From: an uncultured Blautia sp.
GTDB lineage: Bacteria; Bacillota; Clostridia; Lachnospirales; Lachnospiraceae
DNA length: 6,262 bases
Direction: 5' to 3'
Assembly (NCBI GenBank): GCA_900552095.1
Contig: URYM01000108.1
Coordinates: 1-6,262 of the forward strand
The position numbers and the translations under genes are program-made. Numbering within the stretch: position 1 is the stretch's first letter; every line of letters begins with the position of its first letter. Below the pieces are notes generated by a model. That model saw only the letters and a list, made by a program, of their open reading frames with translations. It was not told the DNA's origin and searched no databases. Of the stretch, positions 1-5,707 are shown in pieces.

Positions 1-26
1 GGCTCGGAGATGTGTATAAGAGACAG
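1..26. other. Nextera read-2 transposase adapter (sequencing artefact)
   Basis: Bases 8-26 read AGATGTGTATAAGAGACAG, the 19-base Tn5 mosaic end used in Nextera tagmentation. Bases 1-7 (GGCTCGG) match the tail of the read-2 adapter next to it. The inverted copy sits at the other end of the window. This is untrimmed library adapter and not part of the genome. Genomic sequence starts at base 27. Confidence 0.97.
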
Positions 27-1231
27 GCATACGTCTGCTTTCCATCGCAGAGAAATTCTTCCCCGTCATAGACGATTCCCGCCTCCAGCGCTCCGGCCAG
101 TGTCAGCGGCTTCGTGGTGGAACCCGGCTCATAGGCATCGGTAACGCAGTAATTCTTCCAGATGTCATTGAGGGCTTCGATCTGATCCTGCTCGCTCATG
201 GCTCGGATCTGCTCGGAAGAATAGTAGTTCTTCAGATCTCTGGGATTGTTGGGATCGTAGGATCTGGAATCCGCCATGGCGAGAATCTCTCCCGTCTTCG
301 GATTCTGCACGATCACCCCCACATTTTTGGCTCCCAGCCGCTGGGTTTCCTCATCCCAGGGCGTCTCCTCATCTCCTTTTAAACTGGTGAGGAATTTATC
401 AATATTTTTCTCCACAATCTGCTGAATATTCACATCCAGCGTCGTCACAAGGCTCTTGCCGTTGACCGGCTCGATAATCGTCTGCTCCACATCTGCGTCC
501 GAATTAAAATATCCGTACTGTCTTCCGTCCACTCCATTTAAAATATCAGAATAATAGCCCTCGATACCATAATCAGCCACGTTTCCCGAGTTGGTAAAAC
601 CCAGCACATCGCTGGCCACAAAATTCAGCGGATAATTTCTCTTATAATTTTCCTCAAACCAGATTCCCTTGATATTGTTGCGGACTTTCGCCACTTCTTT
701 CCTCTGTGCCTTGTCCAGACTCTGATACGCCTCATCTTCCATATTGACATAGTCTTCAAAGGTCTTCTTGTCCGTGATGGGAACTTCCTTTTTCAGGATG
801 ATATACTGGCTGCTCTCTGTCTCCGGACTGTCCAGCTTCGATGTAATCTCTTCCTCCGTGATCCCCAGAATACTGGTCACCGCATCTATGGTCGGCTGTC
901 TGTAATCCTCATCTGAATTAATTACCTTACAGTCCAGGATCACATTATAAAGCTTCTCGCTGCTGGCCAGAAGTGTTCCGTTCCGGTCTGTGATCTGCCC
1001 CCTCTTAAAGGGGATCACCCGGCTCTCATACTGCTGCTGTTCCTGACTCAATACCTGTTTGCGGTACTGGCTGCCGGAGCTGGCATTGATAAATGTAATT
1101 CTGACCGCTAAACCGACTAAAGCCAGCACAACTAAACCAAATAGTCCTACCAGCTTTTTTCGCATTTTTGTATTCAGTTTAAGCTGTGAAGAACGCTCCA
1201 CAGCCTTTTTTGTCCTGCTCTGTTTTTTCAA
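27..1231 (-). CDS. Class B penicillin-binding protein (FtsI/SpoVD-type transpeptidase), N-terminal 401 residues, 3' end missing
   Basis: Septal or spore-type peptidoglycan transpeptidase that cross-links stem peptides outside the membrane. From the TTG start, residues 1-26 are a basic cytoplasmic segment and 27-45 a membrane anchor (LVGLFGLVVLALVGLAV). RGQITDRNG at 77-85 is the conserved motif opening the N-terminal (dimerisation) domain. The active-site S-x-x-K is STTK at 371-374, inside YEPGSTTKPLT, with Ser371 as the expected acyl-enzyme nucleophile. The later SxN and KTG motifs lie beyond the contig end. I chose TTG at 1231 because AGGTGA sits 6 bases upstream and overlaps the ftsL stop. 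The next in-frame ATG (1163-1165) has no Shine-Dalgarno site and would remove 22 residues. The frame stays open into the adapter, where it would read the false tail CLLYTSPS. Position after ftsL fits FtsI (PbpB). SpoVD is equally possible without the C-terminal (PASTA) region, so no symbol is given. Confidence 0.93.
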
Positions 1232-1237
1232 ATCCGC

Positions 1238-1243
1238 TCACCT
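1238..1243 (-). promoter_or_regulatory. Ribosome binding site deciding the TTG start of the PBP gene
   Basis: AGGTGA on the minus strand lies 6 bases before TTG at 1231-1229 and shares two bases with the TAG stop of the upstream ftsL-like gene (1242-1244). A TGA (1238-1240) in the PBP frame blocks any longer start. The overlap of stop and ribosome binding site suggests translational coupling of the two divisome genes. Confidence 0.75.
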
Positions 1244-1736
1244 ACTCCGCATCCGGTACATCCTGATACTGGCGCACATAGCTGTTTCCCGACAGGCTGA
1301 ACCCAACAATCTGATCCTCGTCTGCCGTCTGCATCCCCAGACGGTTCATGGCGATACTTTTCACCTCATCCAGATCCACAGAGGAAAATGTATTGTTGTA
1401 AAGCGCATCATTTTCCGCCTTCAGCTTGCTTAAACGGCTCTCCAAAGCAGCAACCGTCTCATTCTGCGTAGTAACAACCGCTTTTAGCTGGAGAAATTTT
1501 ACGCACATCCCCAGAGAAGCCACTGATACCAGTGCCAGGAACAGAACGTAGCCTCTGCTCATGCGCAGCGCCTTCGCTCTGTTCTTTCGTGCTTCATGGC
1601 TAACCTGCCTTTCTGCCCGCTTCTCCTTTTTTTCCGGAGCAGTCTGCAGTTTCCGAACAGCATTTCCATCTATATAATACTGTTCTCTTCTTTGATCCGA
1701 TCCTGAATCTGCCCTTCTCTTTGCAGTGTCAGCCAT
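1242..1736 (-). CDS. ftsL: FtsL-like / septum formation initiator family cell division protein
   Basis: Small bitopic divisome protein of 164 residues. FtsL/DivIC-type proteins form a coiled-coil complex that recruits and activates the septal synthase. Visible here are a long, highly charged cytoplasmic N-terminus (1-60, with YYIDGNAVRKL at 20-30), one membrane segment at about 62-83 (GYVLFLALVSVASLGMCVKF), and an extracellular coiled coil at about 86-112 (QNETVAALESRLSKLKAENDAL). A C-terminal tail follows with VDLDEVKSIAMNRLGM, a helix typical of the family. It lies between rsmH and a class B PBP, the classic ftsL place in the dcw cluster. The start is supported by GGAGGTG a few bases upstream. 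There are 17 bases to the rsmH stop and 10 to the PBP start. FtsL and DivIC share this architecture and little sequence, so the name rests largely on position. The cytoplasmic part is long for FtsL. Confidence 0.85.
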   Translation of the reverse strand: MADTAKRRADSGSDQRREQYYIDGNAVRKLQTAPEKKEKRAERQVSHEARKNRAKALRMSRGYVLFLALVSVASLGMCVKFLQLKAVVTTQNETVAALESRLSKLKAENDALYNNTFSSVDLDEVKSIAMNRLGMQTADEDQIVGFSLSGNSYVRQYQDVPDAE

Positions 1737-1753
1737 TTTGCACCTCCGATGCC

Positions 1754-2698
1754 CTAACTTTCCTGCCGCCGTTCAAATACTCTTAATTTTGCACTCTTGG
1801 AACGGGGATTCTCCTCCTGTTCCCTGGCCGACGGCAGAATGGGTTTTCTTGTTACTACCCTGCCCTTTGATTTCTTTCCGCATACACAGACCGGAAATTC
1901 AGGCGGACAGGTACACGGATTTTCATTTCTGCGGAATATTGTCTTCACGATCCTGTCCTCCAGGGAATGAAAGGTGATGACACACAGCCTTCCTCCCGGA
2001 TTCAGCAGATCAATCATCCCGTCCAGGGACTGCTCCAGCACTTCCAGTTCCCGGTTCAGCTCAATCCGAATCGCCTGGAACGTCTTCTTCGCCGGATGTC
2101 CGCCTGTAGCCCGAACCTTCATGGGAATCGCCGCCTTGATAATCTCCGTCAGCTCGCCCGTCGTCCGTACCGGCGCCTTCTCTCTGGCCCGGCAGATATG
2201 TTTGGCAATATTCTTCGCAAATTTGTCTTCTCCGTAATCCCGAATCATTCGGTACAGCTCTGCTTCGCTGTAGGTATTCACAATGTCGCCGGCTGTCTTC
2301 GGATTTCTCCTGTCCATCCGCATATCCAGCGGCGCATCTTCCCGATAGCTGAAGCCCCGCTCGGCTGCATCCAGCTGGTAGGAGGATACTCCCAGATCCA
2401 GCAGAATACCGTCCACAGCGGTAACCCCTATGTTATTTAACTCCCGGACCATGTTGCAGTAGTTGCTCCGGATGATTGTCACCCGCTCCCCGAACACCTT
2501 CAGCCGCTCCCCAGCAGCCCTCACTGCATCTTCGTCCTGGTCTATTCCTATTAGTCTCCCCGTGGCAGATAATCCTCTGCAAATTTCACTTGAATGCCCT
2601 GCACCGCCCAATGTGCCATCCACATAGATGCCATCCGGCTTTATCTGCAAATTTTCAATCGTCTCGTCCAGAAGAACGGACCGATGCTGAAATTCCAT
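1754..2698 (-). CDS. rsmH: 16S rRNA (cytosine(1402)-N(4))-methyltransferase RsmH (MraW)
   Basis: SAM-dependent enzyme that N4-methylates C1402 of 16S rRNA, in the decoding centre of the 30S subunit. Numbered from ATG at 2698 it has 314 residues, the normal family length. Visible motifs are the start [15 protein letters not shown] motif [11 protein letters not shown] (27-36), the acidic ribose-binding loop GIDQDED (51-57), [10 protein letters not shown] (101-110), DAPLDMRMD (121-129), [16 protein letters not shown] (204-219) and FHSLEDR (243-249). A C-terminal CxC-x6-CxC cluster (Cys262, 264, 271, 273) is followed by the conserved TRKPI and AKLRVFER. A longer start at 2719 adds MTARRKT, but it has no Shine-Dalgarno site and begins 2 bases after the mraZ stop. 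The 2698 start has GGAGG at 2705-2709, 6 bases upstream, and gives the canonical N-terminus. It is second in the dcw cluster, 23 bases after mraZ. Confidence 0.97.
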   Translation of the reverse strand: MEFQHRSVLLDETIENLQIKPDGIYVDGTLGGAGHSSEICRGLSATGRLIGIDQDEDAVRAAGERLKVFGERVTIIRSNYCNMVRELNNIGVTAVDGILLDLGVSSYQLDAAERGFSYREDAPLDMRMDRRNPKTAGDIVNTYSEAELYRMIRDYGEDKFAKNIAKHICRAREKAPVRTTGELTEIIKAAIPMKVRATGGHPAKKTFQAIRIELNRELEVLEQSLDGMIDLLNPGGRLCVITFHSLEDRIVKTIFRRNENPCTCPPEFPVCVCGKKSKGRVVTRKPILPSAREQEENPRSKSAKLRVFERRQES

Positions 2699-2721
2699 AG
2701 TTTTCCTCCGCGCAGTCATTC

Positions 2722-3153
2722 TCAGATGACGATGCCCATTTCCTGCATACTCTCTGCAATGGCATCCATATCATCATAGCTGTTATTTTCCGCCCATTTT
2801 GCCTTGCTCCACACTTCCACCCGATTCAGGTTTCCGGTAAGAACCACATCTTTTTCCAGACCCGCAAATTCTCTCAGGGTTGCCGGCACAAGTATTCTCC
2901 CCTGCTTGTCCAGCTCACAGGAGGCAGCTCCAGCTACAAAGAAGCGTGCAAATGTTCTGGCGTTCTTATTGGTAAGCGGCAGTTCGCGTAATTTTTCTTC
3001 AAAGGCAGTCCATTCGTTCATCGGATAGATTGACAGGCAGCCATCCAGTCCCTTGGTCAGTACAAACTCATCCCCCAGCTCCTCGCGAAACTTGGCCGGA
3101 ATGATCATTCTGCCCTTGGCATCGATGGTATGACTGTATTCTCCCATGAACAT
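2722..3153 (-). CDS. mraZ: Division/cell wall cluster transcriptional regulator MraZ
   Basis: DNA-binding protein of the SpoVT-AbrB swapped-hairpin fold that binds direct repeats in its own promoter region and controls the dcw operon. At 143 residues it is full length. It carries two AbrB-like repeats, each with the D-x-x-G-R signature: DAKGR at 11-15 followed by MIIPAKFRE, and DKQGR at 82-86 followed by ILVPATLRE. The start [15 protein letters not shown] is typical. AAGGTG lies about 8 bases before the first ATG, which favours Met1 over Met3. It is first in the cluster, with its own promoter (3278-3306) and phased repeats (3222-3278) upstream, as expected for autoregulation. The stop is 23 bases before the rsmH start. 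The tail [17 protein letters not shown] is acidic and probably helical. Confidence 0.97.
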   Translation of the reverse strand: MFMGEYSHTIDAKGRMIIPAKFREELGDEFVLTKGLDGCLSIYPMNEWTAFEEKLRELPLTNKNARTFARFFVAGAASCELDKQGRILVPATLREFAGLEKDVVLTGNLNRVEVWSKAKWAENNSYDDMDAIAESMQEMGIVI

Positions 3154-3206
3154 AACTGCTTCACCTTCTTTCGCGGGCCCGTCTCCCCCGGCACCCTGCT
3201 CTTTTC

Positions 3207-3235
3207 GTGGCTGGAGGATCTGCCACTTGTCCTCC
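3207..3235 (-). other. Two competing hairpins in the mraZ leader
   Basis: In the transcript, GGAGGA (3235-3230) can pair with UCCUCC (3218-3213), and GUGGC (3226-3222) can pair with GCCAC (3211-3207). Each helix has one strand in the loop of the other, so they should be alternatives. The region lies between the repeats and the mraZ start, in an otherwise G-rich leader. The pairing is seen directly. Any regulatory role is inference, and chance pairing in a purine/pyrimidine-biased leader is possible. Confidence 0.35.
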
Positions 3236-3278
3236 CTTTCGCACCACTATTCACCACTTTCCACCACTTATGTTCCCA
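3222..3278 (-). promoter_or_regulatory. Putative MraZ operator: 10-bp phased AGTGGTG repeats
   Basis: Three exact copies of AGTGGTG lie on the minus strand at 3262-3268, 3252-3258 and 3242-3248, spaced exactly 10 bp apart, one helical turn. Weaker units continue in the same phase: TGGGAAC at 3272-3278 on one side, AAGGGAG at 3232-3238 and AAGTGGC at 3222-3228 on the other. Known MraZ boxes are short TGG-type direct repeats with 10-bp spacing upstream of mraZ. The array starts just after the -10 element and covers the expected transcription start and early leader, a position suited to repression. The strong core is 3242-3268. No other gene upstream would explain the array. Confidence 0.82.
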
Positions 3279-3306
3279 TTCTAAACTATTTTTCTTTAAA
3301 GTGCAA
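3278..3306 (-). promoter_or_regulatory. Sigma-A promoter of mraZ and the dcw operon
   Basis: On the minus strand, -35 TTGCAC (3306-3301), a spacer of exactly 17 bases, and -10 TAGAAT (3283-3278). Both hexamers are close to TTGACA and TATAAT. The expected start near 3271 gives a leader of about 118 bases to the mraZ ATG. It lies just downstream of the lgt terminator and just upstream of the phased repeats, so it is the most likely start of the mraZ-rsmH-ftsL-PBP transcript. Confidence 0.75.
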
Positions 3307-3318
3307 GGGAAAATCCAA

Positions 3319-3355
3319 TAAAAAAGAAGAACCAGATTTTTCCAGTTCCTCTTTT
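3319..3355 (-). terminator. Rho-independent terminator after lgt
   Basis: A 15-bp stem pairs the transcript of 3355-3341 (AAAAGAGGAACUGGA) with that of 3336-3322 (UCUGGUUCUUCUUUU), with a 4-base AAAA loop and three G-U pairs, ending in a U-rich run. It begins 18 bases after the lgt stop and ends just before the mraZ -35 box. The stem is fairly AU-rich, so termination may be partial. The plus strand is also U-rich on its 3' side, but no plus-strand gene points at it. Confidence 0.75.
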
Positions 3356-3373
3356 TTCTGTCTCTTTTCTCTC

Positions 3374-4249
3374 TCACACCGCTTCTGCTTTTTCTTTTTT
3401 CTTTTCTCTGTTCCACAGGAAGATCATAAGAATAATGCCGACTGCCACCAACACCACAGATAAAAGCTGCGATACGGGAAGCCCTACCCCCGGAAGGAGC
3501 AGCTGGTCTGTTCTCAGGCCTTCGATCCAGGCTCTTCCGCTGCCGTAACCGATCAGATACATACAGAAAATCTGTCCTTTAAACTTTCTGCGCTTTCTCA
3601 GAAGCAGGATGATCAGCAGTACTCCCAGGTTCCACAGGCTCTCATATAAGAAAGTGGGATGCACCTGGATCATATCCACCCCGTTGACGGTCTGCAGATG
3701 GTCCCACATCTGCTGCGTGATCTCATTCTGCCGCACTGCCGATACCGGAAGCTGCATGGCAAACAAGCCGTCCGTATAACCTCCGAATGCCTCCCGGTTG
3801 AAAAAATTCCCCCACCGGCCCATGATCTGTCCGATCAGGATACAGGGAGCCGCCACATCCAGCTGTTGTCCGAAATTCAGTTTCTTGATCCGCCCAAACA
3901 CATACAGGGCGAGAAAACCTCCGATCACTCCTCCGTAGATGGCCAGACCTCCCTGACGGAGATTGAAAATACTTAATAGATTATCCTTGTAATTGTCCCA
4001 GGCAAAGATTACATAATAGAGCCTGGCACCGATCACCCCGAAAATAATCCCGATCATTCCCATATCCCAGAAGGTATCCGGATTTTCCCCCAGACGCTTC
4101 GCCTCAAAATAATCAAAGGTAAGAGCCAGGATCATTCCGGTCACAATAATAATTCCGTAATAGGCCACAGGAAATCCAAAAATGCTGATGCTCTTTCCCA
4201 CATGTTCCAGTTCAATCCCCAGATTGGGGAAATAAATCATCTGATCCAT
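3374..4249 (-). CDS. lgt: Prolipoprotein diacylglyceryl transferase Lgt
   Basis: Membrane enzyme that moves diacylglycerol from phosphatidylglycerol to the lipobox cysteine of prolipoproteins, the first step of lipoprotein maturation. It has 291 residues, a normal length, and is clearly polytopic with about seven hydrophobic segments. Family marks are FPVAYYGIIIVTG (26-38), GARLYYVIF (74-82), RQGGLAIYGGVIGG (98-111), the Lgt signature GRWGNFFNREAFGG (144-157), HPTFLYES (197-204), and GSGRAWIEGLRTD (237-249) with the expected conserved arginine at 239. The C-terminus is a lysine/glutamate-rich cytoplasmic tail. AGAGGA about 7 bases before Met1 supports this start and overlaps the ychF stop, suggesting coupled translation. 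The gap to ychF is 11 bases. A terminator follows, so lgt ends the ychF-lgt unit and is not read with mraZ unless termination leaks. Confidence 0.97.
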   Translation of the reverse strand: MDQMIYFPNLGIELEHVGKSISIFGFPVAYYGIIIVTGMILALTFDYFEAKRLGENPDTFWDMGMIGIIFGVIGARLYYVIFAWDNYKDNLLSIFNLRQGGLAIYGGVIGGFLALYVFGRIKKLNFGQQLDVAAPCILIGQIMGRWGNFFNREAFGGYTDGLFAMQLPVSAVRQNEITQQMWDHLQTVNGVDMIQVHPTFLYESLWNLGVLLIILLLRKRRKFKGQIFCMYLIGYGSGRAWIEGLRTDQLLLPGVGLPVSQLLSVVLVAVGIILMIFLWNREKKKEKAEAV

Positions 4250-4260
4250 ATGCCCATCCT

Positions 4261-5358
4261 CTATACATTAAAACGGAAAAGAATCACATCGCCGTCTTTT
4301 ACCACATACTCTTTTCCTTCCATACGGACAAGTCCCTTCTCCCGGGCTCCGGCATAGGAACCGCAGTCCAAAAGATCCTGATAGTTCACTACCTCAGCCT
4401 TGATAAATCCGCGTTCAAAATCTGTATGGATCTTTCCGGCTGCCTGAGGCGCCTTTGTTCCCAGCTTGATCGTCCAGGCCCGCGTCTCATCTTCCCCTGC
4501 AGTCAGGAAGCTTAACAGTCCCAGCAGGCGATAGCTTGCTTTGATCAGCTTATCCAGACCGGACTCCGTAAGCCCCAGATCTTCCAGGAACATGGCCTTT
4601 TCATCTTCGTCCAGCTCTGCGATCTCCTGCTCGATCTGAGCGCAGATTACAAACACCTCACTGCTGTGGGCTGCAGCAAATTCCCGCACCCGCTGCACAT
4701 GAGCGTTGTCTGCCCCATCAGAGGCCAGGTCATCCTCCGCCACATTTGCCGCAAAAATCACCGGCTTTCCGGTCAGCAGATTGTAACTGGAAAGCCATGC
4801 TTCCTCATCTTCGTCTGCCGGCTCCAGCGTAATAGCCAGCTGATCATTTTCCAGATGGGCTTTCACCTTCTGAAGAAATTCCAGCTCCCGGGCTGCCTCT
4901 TTATCCATGCGGGCAGTTTTCGTCACTTTGGCAATCCGGCGCTCCAGAATCTCCAGATCGGAGAATATCAGTTCCAGATTAATCGTCTCAATATCTCTTA
5001 AAGGATCCACGCTTCCATCCACATGAACAACATTAGAATCCTCAAAGCAGCGAACCACATGAACAATGGCATCCACTTCACGGATATTAGCCAGAAACTG
5101 ATTTCCCAGTCCCTCTCCTTTGGAAGCTCCCTTCACCAGACCCGCAATGTCCACAAACTCGATCGTAGCCGGAGTTACCTTTTTGGACTGGTAAAAATCT
5201 CCCAGAAGTTTCAGTCTCTCATCCGGCACTGCCACGATTCCCACATTGGGATCAATGGTACAAAAGGGATAGTTTGCAGATTCCGCTCCCGCCTTTGTCA
5301 GTGAATTAAACAGTGTACTCTTTCCCACATTCGGGAGTCCCACGATACCTAATTTCAT
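4261..5358 (-). CDS. ychF: Redox-regulated ATPase YchF (OBG-family P-loop protein)
   Basis: Universally conserved OBG-family NTPase that prefers ATP, associates with ribosomes and is linked to stress and translation control. At 365 residues it is full length. Visible are the P-loop GLPNVGKS (7-14), switch II DIAGLVKGASKGEGLGN (70-86), the non-canonical base-recognition motif NVAE (205-208) in place of NKxD, which explains ATP preference, and a helical insert around 130-175. The C-terminal TGS domain (about 280-365) includes RAWTIKLGTKAPQAAGKIHTDF and ends VVKDGDVILFRFNV. His112 in the VVHVDGSVDP segment probably matches the catalytic histidine known in this family. The start MKLGIVGLPN is canonical. 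The ribosome binding site GGAGG is about 11 bases upstream, slightly far. It has its own extended -10 promoter at 5476-5504 and is followed 11 bases later by lgt. Confidence 0.98.
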   Translation of the reverse strand: MKLGIVGLPNVGKSTLFNSLTKAGAESANYPFCTIDPNVGIVAVPDERLKLLGDFYQSKKVTPATIEFVDIAGLVKGASKGEGLGNQFLANIREVDAIVHVVRCFEDSNVVHVDGSVDPLRDIETINLELIFSDLEILERRIAKVTKTARMDKEAARELEFLQKVKAHLENDQLAITLEPADEDEEAWLSSYNLLTGKPVIFAANVAEDDLASDGADNAHVQRVREFAAAHSSEVFVICAQIEQEIAELDEDEKAMFLEDLGLTESGLDKLIKASYRLLGLLSFLTAGEDETRAWTIKLGTKAPQAAGKIHTDFERGFIKAEVVNYQDLLDCGSYAGAREKGLVRMEGKEYVVKDGDVILFRFNV

Positions 5359-5434
5359 TTTTTCTATTTCCTCCTCTTCTGGTACTTCCTTTCGTTATAC
5401 CAGCACCAGGTTCCTGATTTTTTGAATCTTTTTC

Positions 5435-5578
5435 TCATTTTACTCTTCTAAAAAAGTCCTGATACAGCAACACATATTGTACCATACCATTACATCTTTG
5501 TGAATATTCAGTTTCAAATTCTATTATAATATTCCGATCTGTTCTTACACGACGAAAGGAAAACCCTACGGCTTCATA
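5435..5578 (-). pseudogene. Open -1 frame, possible frameshifted continuation of the small ORF
   Basis: From 5578 this frame stays open for 47 codons to a TGA at 5435-5437. It begins YEAVGFSFRRVRTDRNIIIE and ends VQYVLLYQDFFRRVK. The composition looks protein-like (aromatic, charged and beta-type residues), but the frame has no start or ribosome binding site of its own. A TAA lies immediately before it. It overlaps the 3' end of the 41-codon ORF by about 10 bases, so one lost base in 5569-5578 would explain both halves as one protein of about 87 residues. The ychF promoter lies inside it, which argues that it may no longer be coding. I do not recognise the family. Confidence 0.35.
5476..5504 (-). 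promoter_or_regulatory. Extended -10 sigma-A promoter for ychF-lgt
   Basis: Minus strand: -35 TTCACA (5504-5499), 17-base spacer, -10 TACAAT (5481-5476), with TG one base upstream of the -10 (TGGTACAAT). Each hexamer differs from consensus at one position. The predicted start near 5469 gives a ychF leader of about 110 bases. The site lies within the possible remnant frame 5435-5578. Confidence 0.75.
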
Positions 5579-5691
5579 TTAAAGAATTCATTGTAAGCTT
5601 TGAGCAATATCTTTTTATATCTTTGTTCAAGAATCGTTCCTGATAAATCTATATACGGACTTCCAAAGATAACAATGATATCATATCCCAT
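5566..5691 (-). CDS. Small hypothetical protein, 41 residues
   Basis: ATG at 5691 to TAG at 5566-5568. The protein begins MGYDIIVIFGSPYIDLSGTI, continues with a basic helix-like part (LEQRYKKILLKAYNEFFN) and ends MKP. It starts 16 bases after the tpk stop, with GGGAGAG about 7 bases upstream, a placement and ribosome binding site expected of a real downstream operon member. Codons are AT-richer than in the neighbours (ATA and TTA are used). I do not recognise a family. It may be a complete small protein or, as the open -1 frame downstream suggests, the front half of a gene broken by a one-base loss or a sequencing error. The first ten residues resemble a beta strand plus turn and are not long enough for a membrane segment. 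Confidence 0.45.
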   Translation of the reverse strand: MGYDIIVIFGSPYIDLSGTILEQRYKKILLKAYNEFFNMKP

Positions 5692-5707
5692 CTGCAGTCT
5701 CTCCCTT

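Larger units (their letters stand above)
5359..5707. other. AT-rich gap between tpk and ychF
   Basis: This 349-base stretch is visibly more AT-rich than the flanking genes. It holds a 41-codon ORF (5566-5691), an adjoining open frame shifted by one base (5435-5578), the ychF promoter (5476-5504) and the ychF leader. In the leader, CUGGUA (5403-5398) can pair with UACCAG (5384-5379) across 13 bases, a weak hairpin just before the ychF ribosome binding site. I see no tRNA, no convincing terminator after tpk and no repeat array. Confidence 0.7.

Noticed and set aside
1967..2440. 157-codon open frame on the plus strand
   Set aside because: It lies wholly inside rsmH, antisense to strongly conserved motifs, has no family motif, and its sequence is what the complement of those codons gives. 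The other plus-strand frames (for example 1059-1433, 3659-3976, 4666-5001) are rejected for the same reason.
3207..3235. H-type pseudoknot formed by the two interleaved stems in the mraZ leader
   Set aside because: Only one base would have to span the 6-bp first stem, which is sterically unlikely. Alternative hairpins are the more plausible reading.
3242..3268. Three short regular repeats as a CRISPR-like or other tandem array
   Set aside because: Units of 7 bases with 3-base gaps, placed right behind a promoter upstream of mraZ, fit an MraZ operator and are far too short for CRISPR.
3105..3416. 103-codon minus-strand frame covering the lgt-mraZ gap
   Set aside because: It runs across the terminator, promoter, operator repeats and start of mraZ, and its Lys/Arg/Ser-rich low-complexity content reflects purine-rich DNA.
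5523..5528. Perfect -10 hexamer TATAAT on the minus strand upstream of ychF
   Set aside because: There is no acceptable -35 at 16-18 bases (CGTGTA and neighbours) and no TG extension, in an AT-rich stretch where such hexamers occur by chance. The promoter at 5476-5504 is much better.
5566..5590. Programmed -1 frameshift joining the small ORF to the downstream frame
   Set aside because: The overlap region reads TTC TTT AAT ATG AAG in the zero frame and holds no X-XXY-YYZ heptamer or clear downstream structure. A lost base or chance frame is simpler.
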